A stretch of DNA of 64,000 bases from Mastigamoeba balamuthi (Eukaryota > Evosea > Mastigamoebida > Mastigamoebidae): the NCBI GenBank assembly GCA_902651635.1, contig CACRSC010001920.1, positions 218,046 to 282,045 on the forward strand, read 5' to 3'. The notes under the pieces are model-generated. The model was given only the letters and a program-made list of their open reading frames with translations, was not told where the DNA came from and did not search any database. Position 1 is the first letter of the stretch, and each line of letters starts with the position of its first letter. Position numbers and translations under genes: made by a program. Positions 40,250 to 50,860 of the stretch are shown here, in pieces.

Positions 40250-41894
40250 TCAGGGCTTGAGCCCGTACTCCCTGCATATCTGGGAGATGACGCTCTCCAG
40301 CGGCGCCATCTCCTTGGGGTCCACCAGCGAGAACTCGCGGGTGAAGAGGTAGAAGTGCGTGAAGCCCGTGTTGAGGTGCGGGGCGACGCCCATCTTCTCG
40401 ATCTGGTCGTAGTGCGACCAGTACATGTGCGCGTAGACCCTGAACAGCTTGCGGAATATCTTCGAGATATATTAGCCCCAGATATCCGGAAATATCACAG
40501 AAAATCGGGAATCGGGTACCTGCTTCACCGTGGGGAGGAACTGCTTCGGGGGCTCCGTTCCCATGGTGGCCGGGAACACGTGGGTGTCCTCTATCGTGCG
40601 CTGCGTCCAGTCCATCAGGTACTCAAAGTACCTCGGGGCCGACACCTGCACCGGCTTCTTGACGTTCTTCCCGTCGGCCCACAGATATCTGGAACGCAAT
40701 CAGCGTCATCCGAAGATACACGCGCGCATATCTCCATATCTCCCAAGGGAAGAATGGAATGGGGGGGCAGAAGCAGAGGGAAACGGACTCGTATCCCTGC
40801 CCTGCCGACATCACGGGGCACGACGCCTCCGTGCACGAGGCCCTCGTCTGCGAGATGGGCGCTTGAGCACACAGCCGGCTGCGGGCTGTGGGGAGAGGGA
40901 TGGGGTGGGGGGGGAGAGAGAGAGAGAGAGGACGGCGAGAGCGGACGAGCTCGTCGAGTGGTGNGAGGTGCGGGGCGACGCCCATCTTCTCGATCTGGTC
41001 GTAGTGCGACCAGTACATGTGCGCGTAGACCCTGAACAGCTTGCGGAATATCTGCGAGATATATTAGCCCAGATATCCGGAAATATCACAGAAAATCGGG
41101 AATCGGGTACCTGCTTCACCGTGGGGAGGAACTGCTTCGGGGGCTCCGTTCCCATGGTGGCCGGGAACACGTGGGTGTCCTCTATCGTGCGCTGCGTCCA
41201 GTCCATCAGGTACTCAAAGTACCTCGGGGCCGACACCTGCACCGGCTTCTTGACGTTCTTCCCGTCGGCCCACAGATATCTGGAACGCAATCAGCGTCAT
41301 CCGAAGATACACGCGCGCATATCTCCATATCTCCCAAGGGAAGAATGGAATGGGGGGGCAGAAGCAGAGGGAAACGGACTCGTATCCCTGCCCTGCCGAC
41401 ATCACGGGGCACGACGCCTCCGTGCACGAGGCCCTCGTCTGCGAGATGGGCGCTTGAGCACACAGCCGGCTGCGGGCTGTGGGGAGAGGGATGGGGTGGG
41501 GGGGAGGAGAGAGAGAGAGAGAGGGCCAGAGCGGACGAGCTCGTCGATGGTGTTGATCTGGTTGTAGAAGAGTATCGTGTTTGTCGCGATCCACTCAAAC
41601 ACGTTCTCGTCTGCCCCACGCGTGGGTCAGAGGGCCGGAGAGGACCGGCGGGCGGGAGGTGGGGGGTGGAGGGCGCACTGGAGGGGAGGCGGACGGCGGA
41701 GAGGAGGTCGCCGGCGCTGACGGTCTCCTTGACGACCTTGCGCAGCTCGTGCCTGCGCGTGTCCTGCGGGCAGACGGGCGCAGGCGCAGGCGTCAGGGAG
41801 GGGCGGAGGGGCCGGTGGGGGAGGGGGTGGGTGTGCGCACCTTGGGGATCTTCTTGGTGCGCACGGTCCCCTGGCACTTGCCGATCCCCAACAT
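40250..41894 (-). CDS. MOB1: MOB kinase activator 1, with a duplicated block in the assembly
   Basis: Co-activator of NDR/LATS kinases in mitotic exit and Hippo-type signalling. From the start at 41894: MLGIGKCQGTVRTKKIPK, DTRRHELRKVVKETVSAGDLLSAVRLP, DENVFEWIATNTILFYNQINTI, TRASCTEASCPVMSAGQGYE, YLWADGKNVKKPVQVSAPRY, and the C-terminal exon with KLFRVYAHMYWSHYDQIEKMG, ending EYGLKP. The zinc ligands of the fold are present (two Cys in CTEASC, two His in HMYWSH). The exons for CTEASC and YLWADGK and part of the last exon occur twice, at 40375-40963 and 40965-41553, on either side of a single N at 40964. Removing one block gives a normal MOB1. Confidence 0.9.
40375..40963. repeat. Duplicated MOB1 block, first copy
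   Basis: 589 bases repeated directly at 40965-41553 with a few substitutions and indels (for example ttcgag / tgcgag and cccc / ccc near 40460 and 41050). The copies abut at a single N. Probably two haplotypes or contig ends joined by the assembler. Confidence 0.85.
40964..40964. other. Single ambiguous base at an assembly join
   Basis: An N exactly at the junction of the two MOB1 blocks, as at the joins at 26962 and 27747. Confidence 0.85.
40965..41553. repeat. Duplicated MOB1 block, second copy
   Basis: Second copy of the block at 40375-40963. Its right end continues into the unique upstream exon DENVFEWIATNT, so this copy is joined to the true 5' part of the gene. Confidence 0.85.
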
Positions 41895-42615
41895 GCAGTC
41901 TGCGGTGCACTCACTATCTCTCTGCCTCTGATTCTCTGGTGCTCTTCAGAAGATGACTCAGATATCCGGAGCACCCCGCTTGATTCGGCGCCAAACTACC
42001 AATTGACACGAGCGGCACTACGGGGATGCCGGCGGGTGTGGCACTCCGTCCTTTGGCCCGAACTGACGTGCCCGAGAACCAGAGGAGAGTGAGATAATAA
42101 TTTGATTTCAGGAGACCAAAATCGAGTCGGTTCCATACCATCAACTGACGGGTACTGCCACCATCCACCGGGAGTGTCGCCCGTGACCCTTTCTCCGAAC
42201 TAGCATGCCCGGAGGAACTGGCCGAGTGCTCTGCGTCTGCAGTCGGGCGGTATGGCGCGCCTGAGACACTGGCCATCTTCTTCCGGATCTGCTATGGGTG
42301 TTGGCTGTCGGGTCAGGCACTCGTCCGCTGCCGGGAGCTTCCGGGATGCACGTGTGTACCGTGCACCCGATGTTACTCTAAATGTTCACTCGAGCGAAAT
42401 CCGGTGCACGTTCTTTGGATTGGACCCAGCTGCACGTTGCCGCATTTGCCGATAGCCGCCAGGTGCAGCTTTTCCACCGGAGCGCCACAGGAACGACTCA
42501 CGGGGATTTGTGACGTGCTCGCGCAACTCTATTTAAACGCGCTCGACGGCAGACGGCTTCCACACATTCATCAGAAGAAGAAGAGCCAACAGAGCAACAA
42601 ACAGCACAGACAGAC
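41895..42615. promoter_or_regulatory. Divergent region with TATA-like box for the dehydrogenase
   Basis: 720 bases between the MOB1 and dehydrogenase start codons. TATTTAAA at 42530-42537 lies about 80 bases before the dehydrogenase ATG and is followed by an A-rich leader. No gene recognised in the rest. Confidence 0.6.
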
Positions 42616-43680
42616 ATGGCGACGACTCAGGTCAAGGCGTACTCGGCAGCCAGCCCCTCGTCACCTCTGGTCGAGACCACCATCACGCGCAGGGCGCCCA
42701 CGGCGCACGACGTCCAGATCGACGTACTGTACTGCGGCGTCTGCCACTCGGACCTCCACACGGCGCACGACGACTGGCACGACGCTCTGCCGACGGTCTA
42801 CCCCTGCGTCCCCGGGCACGAGATCGTCGGGCGCGTGGTCGCTGTGGGCTCCGAGGTCGCCAGGCACAAGGTCGGCGACGTCGTGGGCGTCGGCTGCCTC
42901 GTCGACTCGGACCGCACGTGCCCCATGTGCCACGCAGAGAGCGAGCAGTTCTGCCCGGGCTCCGTGTGGACGTACAACTCGCCCGACAAGCACCTCGGCG
43001 GCGTCACGTTCGGCGGCTACTCCGAGGGCATCGTCGTCGACGAGCGCTTCGTCTTCTCGATCCCCAGCAACCTCAGCCTCCCCGGCGTGGCTCCGCTGCT
43101 GTGCGCCGGCATCACGACGTACTCGCCCCTGCGCCACGCAGGCGTCGGCCCGGGCTCCAAGGTCGGCGTCGTCGGGCTGGGAGGGCTGGGCCACATGGGA
43201 GTCAAGCTCGCCCGCGCTATGGGCGCCCACGTGGTGGTGCTGACGCACTCGGCGGGCAAGAAGGATGACGCTCTGAGGCTGGGCGCCCACGAGGTAGTCC
43301 TGACGACTGACGCCGAGGAGATGAAGAAGAGGGCAGGGACGCTGAACTTCATCCTCGACACGGTCTCGGCCAACCACGACGTCAACCCCCTCATCGGCCT
43401 GCTGACCGTGGACGGCAAGATCACGCTCGTCGGAGTGCCCAGCAAGCCGCTGCAGGTCGGGGTTGTTGGCCTGCTGCTGGGGAGGCGGAGCATCGGCGGG
43501 TCGTCCATTGGAGGCTCTGCAGAGACTCAGGAGATGCTGGACTTCTGCGGAAAGCACAACATTACGGCCGATGTCGAGGTCATCCCGATCCAGAAGATCA
43601 ACGAGGCATACGAGAGGCTGCTGAAGTTCGATGTGAAGTACAGGTTCACCATCGACATGAGCTCCCTCAAGTCCCAATAG
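42616..43680 (+). CDS. Zinc-dependent alcohol dehydrogenase, YahK/cinnamyl-alcohol type
   Basis: Cytosolic NADP-dependent medium-chain dehydrogenase reducing aldehydes to alcohols. 354 residues in a single exon, unusual beside its intron-rich neighbours. Catalytic zinc ligands: CGVCHSDLH and GHEIVGRVV. Cofactor site: GLGGLGHMGVKLA. Family blocks PLLCAGITTYSPLRHAG, ETQEMLDFC and INEAYERLLKFDVKYRF match bacterial YahK-like enzymes closely. The structural-zinc loop reads DSDRTCPMCHAESEQFC: the first of the four usual Cys is Asp. The strong similarity to bacterial enzymes and the lack of introns suggest acquisition from bacteria, but this is inference. Confidence 0.93.
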   Translation: MATTQVKAYSAASPSSPLVETTITRRAPTAHDVQIDVLYCGVCHSDLHTAHDDWHDALPTVYPCVPGHEIVGRVVAVGSEVARHKVGDVVGVGCLVDSDRTCPMCHAESEQFCPGSVWTYNSPDKHLGGVTFGGYSEGIVVDERFVFSIPSNLSLPGVAPLLCAGITTYSPLRHAGVGPGSKVGVVGLGGLGHMGVKLARAMGAHVVVLTHSAGKKDDALRLGAHEVVLTTDAEEMKKRAGTLNFILDTVSANHDVNPLIGLLTVDGKITLVGVPSKPLQVGVVGLLLGRRSIGGSSIGGSAETQEMLDFCGKHNITADVEVIPIQKINEAYERLLKFDVKYRFTIDMSSLKSQ

Positions 43681-43980
43681 GGGCGGGCAATCAACCGGCG
43701 TAATGCCCACCATAATCGGGAACAAACGATTTTTGATCGCTCGTCGTCAGTATTGTGATTCTTCGAGGGAAACTATGAGTCTGTTTCCCTTATGGATGCC
43801 TTCCGGACTCACTGGCTGGGATTGTTGGCTCATTACTCTGCTCCGTCAATTTCGACAACACCAAATTAACGTAATTAAAGAGGCTGCACGGTGATAAATG
43901 AGACAATGATGGCCATCTCTATGCTCTCTGTTTATTGTTCACTTGACTGTGTGCGGGCAGGTGGCAGTGAGCTTCAAGTG
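43681..43980. other. Convergent intergenic region
   Basis: 300 bases between the dehydrogenase stop and the surface-protein stop, mildly AT-rich (for example aaattaacgtaattaaagagg). No gene seen. Confidence 0.6.
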
Positions 43981-46694
43981 TTACGTGTTTTCCTCCCTCA
44001 GGTGCCTAAACCTCCGGTCCGCAGTTCTGTATAGATAGAGCGCAGCCAGCGAGAGGATAGCTCCGAATACTGCAGCTCCAACAACGCATCCAACAATAAG
44101 GCCAGTGACGGTCTTGCTCTTATCTTCAGAGGGATTGACTTCTTTCTTGGGACACGATGAGTGTGGCACAAAAACAGCAGGATCAACATCCCCCTTCCAC
44201 TGAGAAACACTGATGTGGATGGTCTGTTGAGTCTTCTTACTCACAACTGATCCACCAAGCAGGTGCCCATTCTGGCCAAAGACGAGCTGATTCGTGTTAG
44301 TTGCTGACTAATTGAGAATGCTCGCTTACTGTGATGTGTTTTCCAGAAGAGCAATCTGATTGGTATTCCTCCGTGCTGAGCCCCTCCGGGGTATCGTTCA
44401 ACACTTCCTTGTTCCACTGATAACAGTCGTTCATGTCAAAGAAGAGAGTTCTCTTGAGTGAACGAATCTCTATCGCCGCAATTGTTGCGTTGTCATGCGC
44501 TTGCTGACAACCGGTTGTCGAGTCCCGCTTGAATACTGTTCCGTTCTGCGAGCCACTGAGCAGAGCCAGCTGTGACCATTCCGCTGCCACATTGAGATCG
44601 GGCATAATGTCGATTGCAGTTTTGACCATAGAGTCTTGGCGCACTCCTATACCAGCCAGCGACCAAATATCTGATAGTGTGATGATGCTGAACCCATCAT
44701 ACTTTGCAGTTGTGAAAAACTGCATGTGGAACGTTTCTTGGAGCAACGGAGGGCTCACAGGAACAGGACACCTGAGATCAAGAACCAGATCTCGTGCGCT
44801 TACCATGGTCCTCCATTCCAGGACACTGATATTTGTTGTGAATAATGCGGTTTCTATCTGGCCAGTAAGAAGAATGCTACCATTGTAGATCAGCCTCACT
44901 CTGACATAGTCGTCGGTGCCCACCCCTGCGTCGAGCGACCACACATCTACGTTGCCGACGCCTGGAGCATTCTGAGTCGTCTTGTTCCATTCCACGCCCG
45001 TGTATCCCTCGTAGAGTTGGTTTGCTTGCCTGTAGTACAGTGTTGACGCGTCTCCCATCTCGTAGTCGCAATGTGTGTTCGATCCACTGAACACCAGGTT
45101 GGAATAGTTGCCCTTGAGGAAGCCGAGCGTGAATGACCTCCACTCAGTTGACGTATTCCCGCTCGAGGTTTCAGACTCGATTGATTGCGAGTCGAAGCCC
45201 ACGTTGGGAACGAGAAGCAGCTGTCGAGTGATTCCATTAAAAGCGCTGTGCCCCTCCTTAAGAACCTCGGCCTCCTTGATTTTCACGAACAGGGGCTCGG
45301 GAAGGGCGGGCGGTATCATACGAGTGGGGCAAGACGGATCTGGAGCGACTGGCTTGGTCGAGAATACGTATTCCCAGTCGGCTACAACAATTCGGCTCGT
45401 TTTGCCCGATTTGCTGACGATAGTACCACCCAGCAGACGAGGGTGACCACGAGAGTCCAGGTCGTAGTGCAGCTGTGCAGACGTCAGACGTGTGCTGGGA
45501 TTTGGTATTGTGCTGGCTCGTACCGTAACAACCGAATTTATGCTGGAGCAGGCCGGTAGTGTGTAGGCGTCCACAGTGTGGCCGTATGTCAGAGAATCGG
45601 TGCTCTTCGACCACAAGCAGCTGTGGTTCGTTCTGAAGAACAGGTCCGGCTGCTGGACCTGAAGCAGAATGTCGCTGGCGCTCGGCTGCACTTTGCATGA
45701 CCTGTCGGAGACGAGCAGCGCGACGCCGGTGTGTCTCCCTTGCAGGAATGCCGACATGGACCTCTCGGACTTGCCGCTGCGCGTGGCGACAACGGTATCC
45801 TTGCGGCCAGCGGTCATCAGCAGCGACCAGAGCTCGATAGACACGTTGGTGGGCCCTACGACGGCGTCGTCGTACGACGCCAGAATGCGAGCGTGGAGCG
45901 TGTGCGACAGTGGTGGCGGCGACGTCGGCTGCGGGCACGACGGGTCGAAGGTCAGTGCGCCTGGGTCCTCGACGGCCTCCCACTGTGTGACCTCGTAGTC
46001 GTGCTTGAAGACGTTCCTGGACGACATGTAGCCACCCAAGAGCACGCCTCCCCCGTTCACCATCTCCAGCTCATAGAATAGCTGTGAACAGGAGCAGCAC
46101 CGTAAGAGTCGTGCGTAATACTTGCAAGTGAATAACCGCCCGTCACAGCACACTCGGGCGGTTCCCGATTCCCTGAACTGTTCTACTCACCGTGAGGTTG
46201 ACGGGATTGCTGGGGCTGCAGGTGGTGGTGTACTGCGCCACAGGCCTGCCGTACTCGACGTCGTTGACAGTCATGTTCCACCCCGAGCACTGCTGGTCGC
46301 GTGTCTCGGCCAGCACCGTGCCAGCCCCCGCTCTCTGGCTGTTGTACTCGCCCTCGGCAGTGGCGCCCCTGTCCCTGCTGCACTGCGGCTCGGGGGACAC
46401 GGAGGTGCGGAAGACCTCGAACACGGAGCGGTCGTAGCGCTCGGGCAGCAGAGCGATGCGCGTGCTGTTGGACTCCCACCTCAGCCTTCCCGAGGGCCCG
46501 TTGTACTGGCGGAGGCGCGTCTCGAGGCGCGAGCCGAGGCCAGGGTCCAGCCACAGCTCCCAGTCGTACCAGTCGGACGACAGCTTCAGCGAGATGCGTG
46601 CATGAAGGGGCGAGGTGAACGGGGGAGGGCCCTGGGCAACAGCAAATGAAAGGGCAGAGACGATTCCAGCAACGAGAACGAGGGCGGAGCGCAT
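43981..46694 (-). CDS. Type I membrane surface protein with four tandem repeats
   Basis: Exons 46694-46191, 46081-44330 and 44286-43981, introns with GTGAGT and GTAAGC donors; the second intron is only 43 bases. The protein starts with a signal peptide (MRSALVLVAGIVSALSFAVAQ) and ends with a membrane segment (VTGLIVGCVVGAAVFGAILSLAALYLY) and a short basic tail. The ectodomain consists of four copies of a unit of about 190-210 residues. Each opens with a PPxL-type start followed by a strand (PLHARISL, TLHARILA, PLFVKIKE, TFHMQFFT) and ends with a hydrophobic Gly-rich hairpin, a Trp and a final Cys-Pro (for example LLGGYMSSR...VTQWEAV...SCPQP and LLGGTIVSK...VADWEYV...SCPTR). It is less GC-rich than its neighbours. 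I do not recognise the domain with confidence; adhesion or lipid binding are guesses. Confidence 0.78.
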
Positions 46695-47060
46695 GTCGGG
46701 TGTTGACTGTAACAAAGCACTTGTGAGAACCGAAAGACGCGAGATACGGGCATGTTTTCGACCACGTAAGCGTCCACTAATTCTATTTCCGTAGTATTTC
46801 GCACGGTGGGGAAATTGGATTGTATTTTTGGTTTATTAGATCCCGTTCATGGAACCACAACGGCCACTCCGCGCTCTGTACACACGCTGAGCATCAGCCC
46901 GCCCTATAGAAATGGTGACACGTTCAAGCAGGAGGAGAGGGAGGAGCGTCCAATTTGATTGCAGAGTCTCCGAGTTGGCTTGCGATCGGGGGGTGGGTGG
47001 CAGCGGAGGTGCAGCGGGGATCCAAACCAGCCTGCGAGTAGGTTGCTTTGGGGGGCGGTG
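46695..47060. other. Intergenic, no gene recognised
   Basis: About 370 bases between the surface-protein start and the BUD32 stop; contains the surface-protein promoter on the minus strand. Confidence 0.5.
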
Positions 47061-48402
47061 CTAGCCGAACGCAAGCTTCTTCCTCCCACGCAGGCGGACT
47101 GGTCAAAGGGAAATCGTTGCAAAACCGTGTAAGCGGCTCGGTAGTAAAATGCGCTGGCTGCGGCTTGGCTGAGGGCGTGCCTTGTTCGAGGCGGTTCATG
47201 ACAATGGGGCTGCACTTGGCCTTCCTCTCGTACGCCTTGAGCACCCTCTGGTACTGTTGCAGCATGCGTGCGCGTTCAGTGCCGGGCACCCTGTCGTGCC
47301 CCTGCTCTCGGAAGGGGGGTGGAGTCCCAGGGCGTACCAGCTGCGTGCTGTCGGGGTGCGTGCACAGGAACGCGCGCTCGAGGACGTAGAGATCGACCGC
47401 CTTGTCCTCGGCGCTTCCCGACACGAAGCTCAGGCCGAAGTCGATCGGCACCTGCCCGCCTAGCCTGAGTCCCTCTCCTGCGTGCTGAGGGGGGGGAGGA
47501 GTGGTGCGGAGGGAGTGGCTCTCACAGGGGTGCAGGGGTCGCGGAGGGCGAAGTTGCTCGTGGTGAGGTCTCCGTGGATGAGGTCCGCGTCGTGCATCAT
47601 CGCCACAGCCTCGCCCACGGCCTCGCACAGCTGCTCGCAGTCTTGGCGTCGTGCGCAGCGTCAGCCGGGCAGGCGTGGCCCGAGGGGAGAGGGGATGCGG
47701 GGAGCTTGCCAGCGTCGTAGGAGGGGGAGGCCGCGTGGTGCAGCCACAGGAACGACTTGACTGTGCGGTCGCCGAGGTCCTCCATCCAGATGAGCCCCGC
47801 CCGCACGTCCGAGTAGTACACCGCCGGCGCGGCCACCCCCGCCTTCCGCGCCCTCTCGATGCACTTGACCTCCTACGACAGGTGGAAGGGGGGCGCAGGA
47901 ATCAATTGAATGTGGCGCCGGGAATCAACTAGTGTGAGGCGCAGTTAATAAATATGAGGGACCGCAGATAATCAATTGAATTGGGCGCAGAGAATCAATT
48001 GGATGTGGGGCGCGACGCAGGGCAGCAGCAGAGCCTCCCGGGGGGAGAGCGGGCGCACGGCCTTGAGGCGGCGCTTGGTCAGGGTGGCGTCGAGGGTCGG
48101 GTGGCGGTACTTCTTGGAGAAGCGCTCCTTGATGACGGCGTCCTTGTCCGCGTGCTTGCCGCGGTACACGCGCTGGCGGGGGCCACAGAGGGCCGCAGAG
48201 GGCAGCGGAGAACACGCAGAGGACAGGGGGGAGGTGGAGGGGAGGGGAGAGGAGCACTGTGAGCACACGGGAGCAGAGAGCAGAGGGGCGCAGGCTGCCC
48301 AGCGCCGCAGGGACGACGCACAGCCTCGGCCCCTTGGTAGATGAGGGTGGCGCCGCCCGCCACGAGCGTGGGGTTGGCGAGCTGCTGGTCGACCGCCGAC
48401 AT
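47061..48402 (-). CDS. BUD32: BUD32/PRPK kinase of the KEOPS complex
   Basis: Small atypical kinase/ATPase of KEOPS, needed for the t6A modification of ANN-decoding tRNAs. Start ATG 48402 ([27 protein letters not shown]), then [55 protein letters not shown], the catalytic [11 protein letters not shown], metal-binding [30 protein letters not shown], and a final exon with the family's basic tail [12 protein letters not shown], stop 47061-47063. The last intron closes the frame only with a GC donor (CAAG|GCACGC). Exon borders in the middle (47580-47760) are approximate. An AT-rich repeat lies in the intron at 47880-48010. Confidence 0.9.
47895..48010. repeat. Short imperfect repeat in a BUD32 intron
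   Basis: Three to four copies of a unit like gaatcaattgaatktggcgc (at about 47898, 47922, 47970 and 47990) separated by short spacers. Confined to the intron; the similarity is imperfect. Confidence 0.6.
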
Positions 48403-48510
48403 GATAAAAACGAGCGAGTTGCGCCAGAGAACACGGCGCGAGAGATCTTCGCAAGAAGATCTAAAATATCTTCTGGGTTTGCTTTGTTGTTCCCTGCTGC
48501 CGAGGAAAAA

Positions 48511-48582
48511 TGGTCCCACCAGGTATTGATCCTGGAACCCTCGACACGTCAAGTCGATGTGATGCCACTACACCATGAGACC
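48511..48582 (-). tRNA. tRNA-like gene, anticodon GAC (Val)
   Basis: 72-base cloverleaf on the minus strand: acceptor stem GGTCTCA/TGGGACC, D arm GTG-TAGTGGCAT-CAC, anticodon stem TCGAC/GTCGA with loop TTGACGT (anticodon GAC), variable loop GGGTT, T stem CCAGG/CCTGG with loop ATCAATA, discriminator A. The A box is perfect (TGGTGTAGTGG) and a TTTTT terminator follows directly. The T loop begins A instead of T and the B box matches only about 8 of 11 positions, so it is atypical. Lies between BUD32 and the ABP34 gene. Identical to 52870-52941. Confidence 0.65.
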
Positions 48583-48730
48583 ATCTCACAAAAATTTAGA
48601 GACGGATAAACCATGGCAGTTGCACCCCACGCAATGGAGATTTTTTTCTGTGGTGCGTGGCGACCGTTGTTGTGGATTCGTCTGTGGTAGAGTTCATCTC
48701 TTTCCTCGCCGTCAGCCAGCACCCCCAGCC

Positions 48731-50449
48731 ATGTCCCGCATTCCCGCAGCCCTCCAGGAGAAGTGGGTCTTCATCGGCCAGAAGCGCTATGCCGACCAGG
48801 CCAAGTGGTCCGTTTGCCTGCGTTGTTCTGCTACCCCCATCCTCCTCCTCACTCACCCTCGCTCTGCGCCGCAGGATGCTCAACGGCTTCTGGGACCAGC
48901 TCGAGAACGAGGCCGAGAACGTCTGGACGTGCGCTGTTGCCGTTGCTTGTGTTCCTCTGGGGTCCCCTTCTGACGAGCTCCCTGTGCTGCGCTGCAGGTG
49001 GGTCCAGGGCTTTGCCCACTTCGACGAGGAGAAGCGCGCCGAGGGCCACGATCTCGGTGCGCCCCCGACCCCGTCGCCCCCCTACCAAGCGCCGCGGGCT
49101 CGCTGACTGGTTGTGTCGCCTGCAGATGAGTTCTGGTCTCACAAGTTCCTCGAGGTGGGCTCTTTATGACGCCTGCTGCCCTGCTGTGCCACCGAGAGCC
49201 CCTCACGTCCCCCTCCTCCCACCTCCCTCCCGCCCGCGCGCAGTCCCTCGGGCAGACGATGACCGTCATCGAGATGCGCGAGAAGTTCAGGGCCATCGGT
49301 GCGTTGCTGCTGCGTACAGCCCTGCCCCCCGAACTCACGCGTGTGGCCCCACCGCAGATGCCGACTTCAACAAGAGGATGTCCCTCATCGAGTGCGCAGC
49401 CAGCGGACCTCTCAGCCCCCGTCCCTCCCCTCCAAGCGAGAGAGTGTTGACGCGTGTGCGTGCGGTGTTCAGGTACATGATGCACAGGTACAAGTTCCCC
49501 GTCGAGGCCGTCATCAACGCGCCGCAGGGCGAGAACAAGGAGGAGATCGCCAAGGCCCAGGCGATGGTCGACGCCGCCCAGCGCGCCGTCGACGACCTCA
49601 CCGTCAAGCTCGAGGCCTCGCGCGTGCGGTTTCAATTGCACACGAATTCAAATTTCCCGCTGCGAAACAAAAACTCACTCGTCTTCTTCGCCCCCCCGAC
49701 GGCGGCACAGACCGCGACGGAGAAGGCCAAGGCGGCCGCCGCCGAGGCCAAGAAGACGGCCGAGGCCGCGTGGTTCGCGGACCAGGAGAACAAGAAGGCG
49801 CTCGAGGAGCTGCACAGGCAGGAGAAGGCCTACGAGGACAAGAAGTCCGAGCTGCAGCGCCTCAAGGACGACTCGACCATCGGCATCGTCCGCCGCAACA
49901 AGGCCGCCAACGAGCTCGACCAGCTCCTCTCCGAGGACCCCCTGCCCCTCCGCAAGGCACGCGGCCGCGCTCTGGAGGGGGGTTTCTCTGCTTTTTCCCG
50001 TTTTCCTCCCCGGTGACGTAGCGAATGACGTGTGCGCGGGGGGGACGCAGGCCAAGATCACGCAGGCGGCGACCGTGAAGAAGAGCGAGAAGGCGTCGCA
50101 GCTGGCCAGCGAGGCCAAGGCGAGGGCCGACGCCGACGCCGAGGCCGCGGACGCCGCCGAGCGCGCCGTCGAGGAGGCCGTGCGCGAGGCCGAGCGCAAG
50201 TTCCAGGAGGCGCTCGACTACCTCGAGAAGGCCAAGAAGCTCGGCGGCGTCGCCAACGGCGACATCTGGTGGATGCAGCGCGAGATTGCCGAGTTACGCC
50301 CGCTTCTCCCGCGCTTTTTTCTGCCCCGTTTTCGCTAGCAGATGCAATTGCCCCTGCCCTCTTGGATCCCCGCCACGGTTCTGCTATTCTCACTGACGTG
50401 GTGTTATAATAACAGGAAGAAGAAGTACCTCCCCGCGAAGCGCCAGTGA
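48731..50449 (+). CDS. ABP34-like calcium-regulated actin-bundling protein
   Basis: Actin cross-linker of the Dictyostelium abpB type, cytosolic. Exon 1 48731-48807 (MSRIPAALQEKWVFIGQKRYADQAKW), exon 2 48875-48928, exon 3 48998-49056, and several more to TGA 50447-50449. N-terminal part: LNGFWDQLENEAENVW, VQGFAHFDEEKRAEGHDLDEFW. An EF-hand-like segment (REKFRAIDADFNKRMSLIEYMMHRYKF) matches the abpB calcium site region. It is followed by a long Ala/Lys/Glu coiled coil (about 150 residues, ATEKAKAAAAEAKKTAEAA and similar). The C-terminus GDIWWMQREIAE...KKYLPAKRQ corresponds to the abpB end (IWWMNRDLEEKKKRY). This family is characteristic of amoebozoans. Confidence 0.85.
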
Positions 50450-50860
50450 GAACCCCACCCGCTCGTGGATGCGGCGGGCTTGTGACGCTTCTGGCCCCAG
50501 CGGCCACAACGACCACCTCCCCACCCCCTTCACCCCCCCTTGGCCTGCGCCCCCTCGTCATCGCGGGGTCGCTCGCTGGGTGAACCCGACAAACAAAAGT
50601 TGTCACTTGATCTCCGTGCACCGCCTGCAATGCACCTGCCCCGCCCGTCGACAATTGCCAGGTGGGCAGCTGCTGCCCCGGGGGTTACAATAAAGATTAA
50701 AAATCTCTCGAGGGGTGAGAGTGACGTTTTGCGATCACCCAGACGTGTTTTCCTCTCATAGTGAGAAAAGCGGACAGAGAGCAGAGGCGGCCCCCTTTTC
50801 ACAAGCAACAAACTCCCCAGCAGGCCAGTTTCTCATTCACTTATTCCCCCCGAGCACGAA
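50450..50860. other. Intergenic upstream of RAB1
   Basis: 410 bases; contains aataaagattaaaaat near 50690, which could be a polyadenylation signal for the ABP34 gene. The RAB1 promoter should be in the right half. No gene seen. Confidence 0.5.

Noticed and set aside
40375-41553. MOB1 with genuinely duplicated zinc-binding exons
   Set aside because: The duplication meets exactly at an ambiguous base and shows allele-like differences, so an assembly explanation is preferred.
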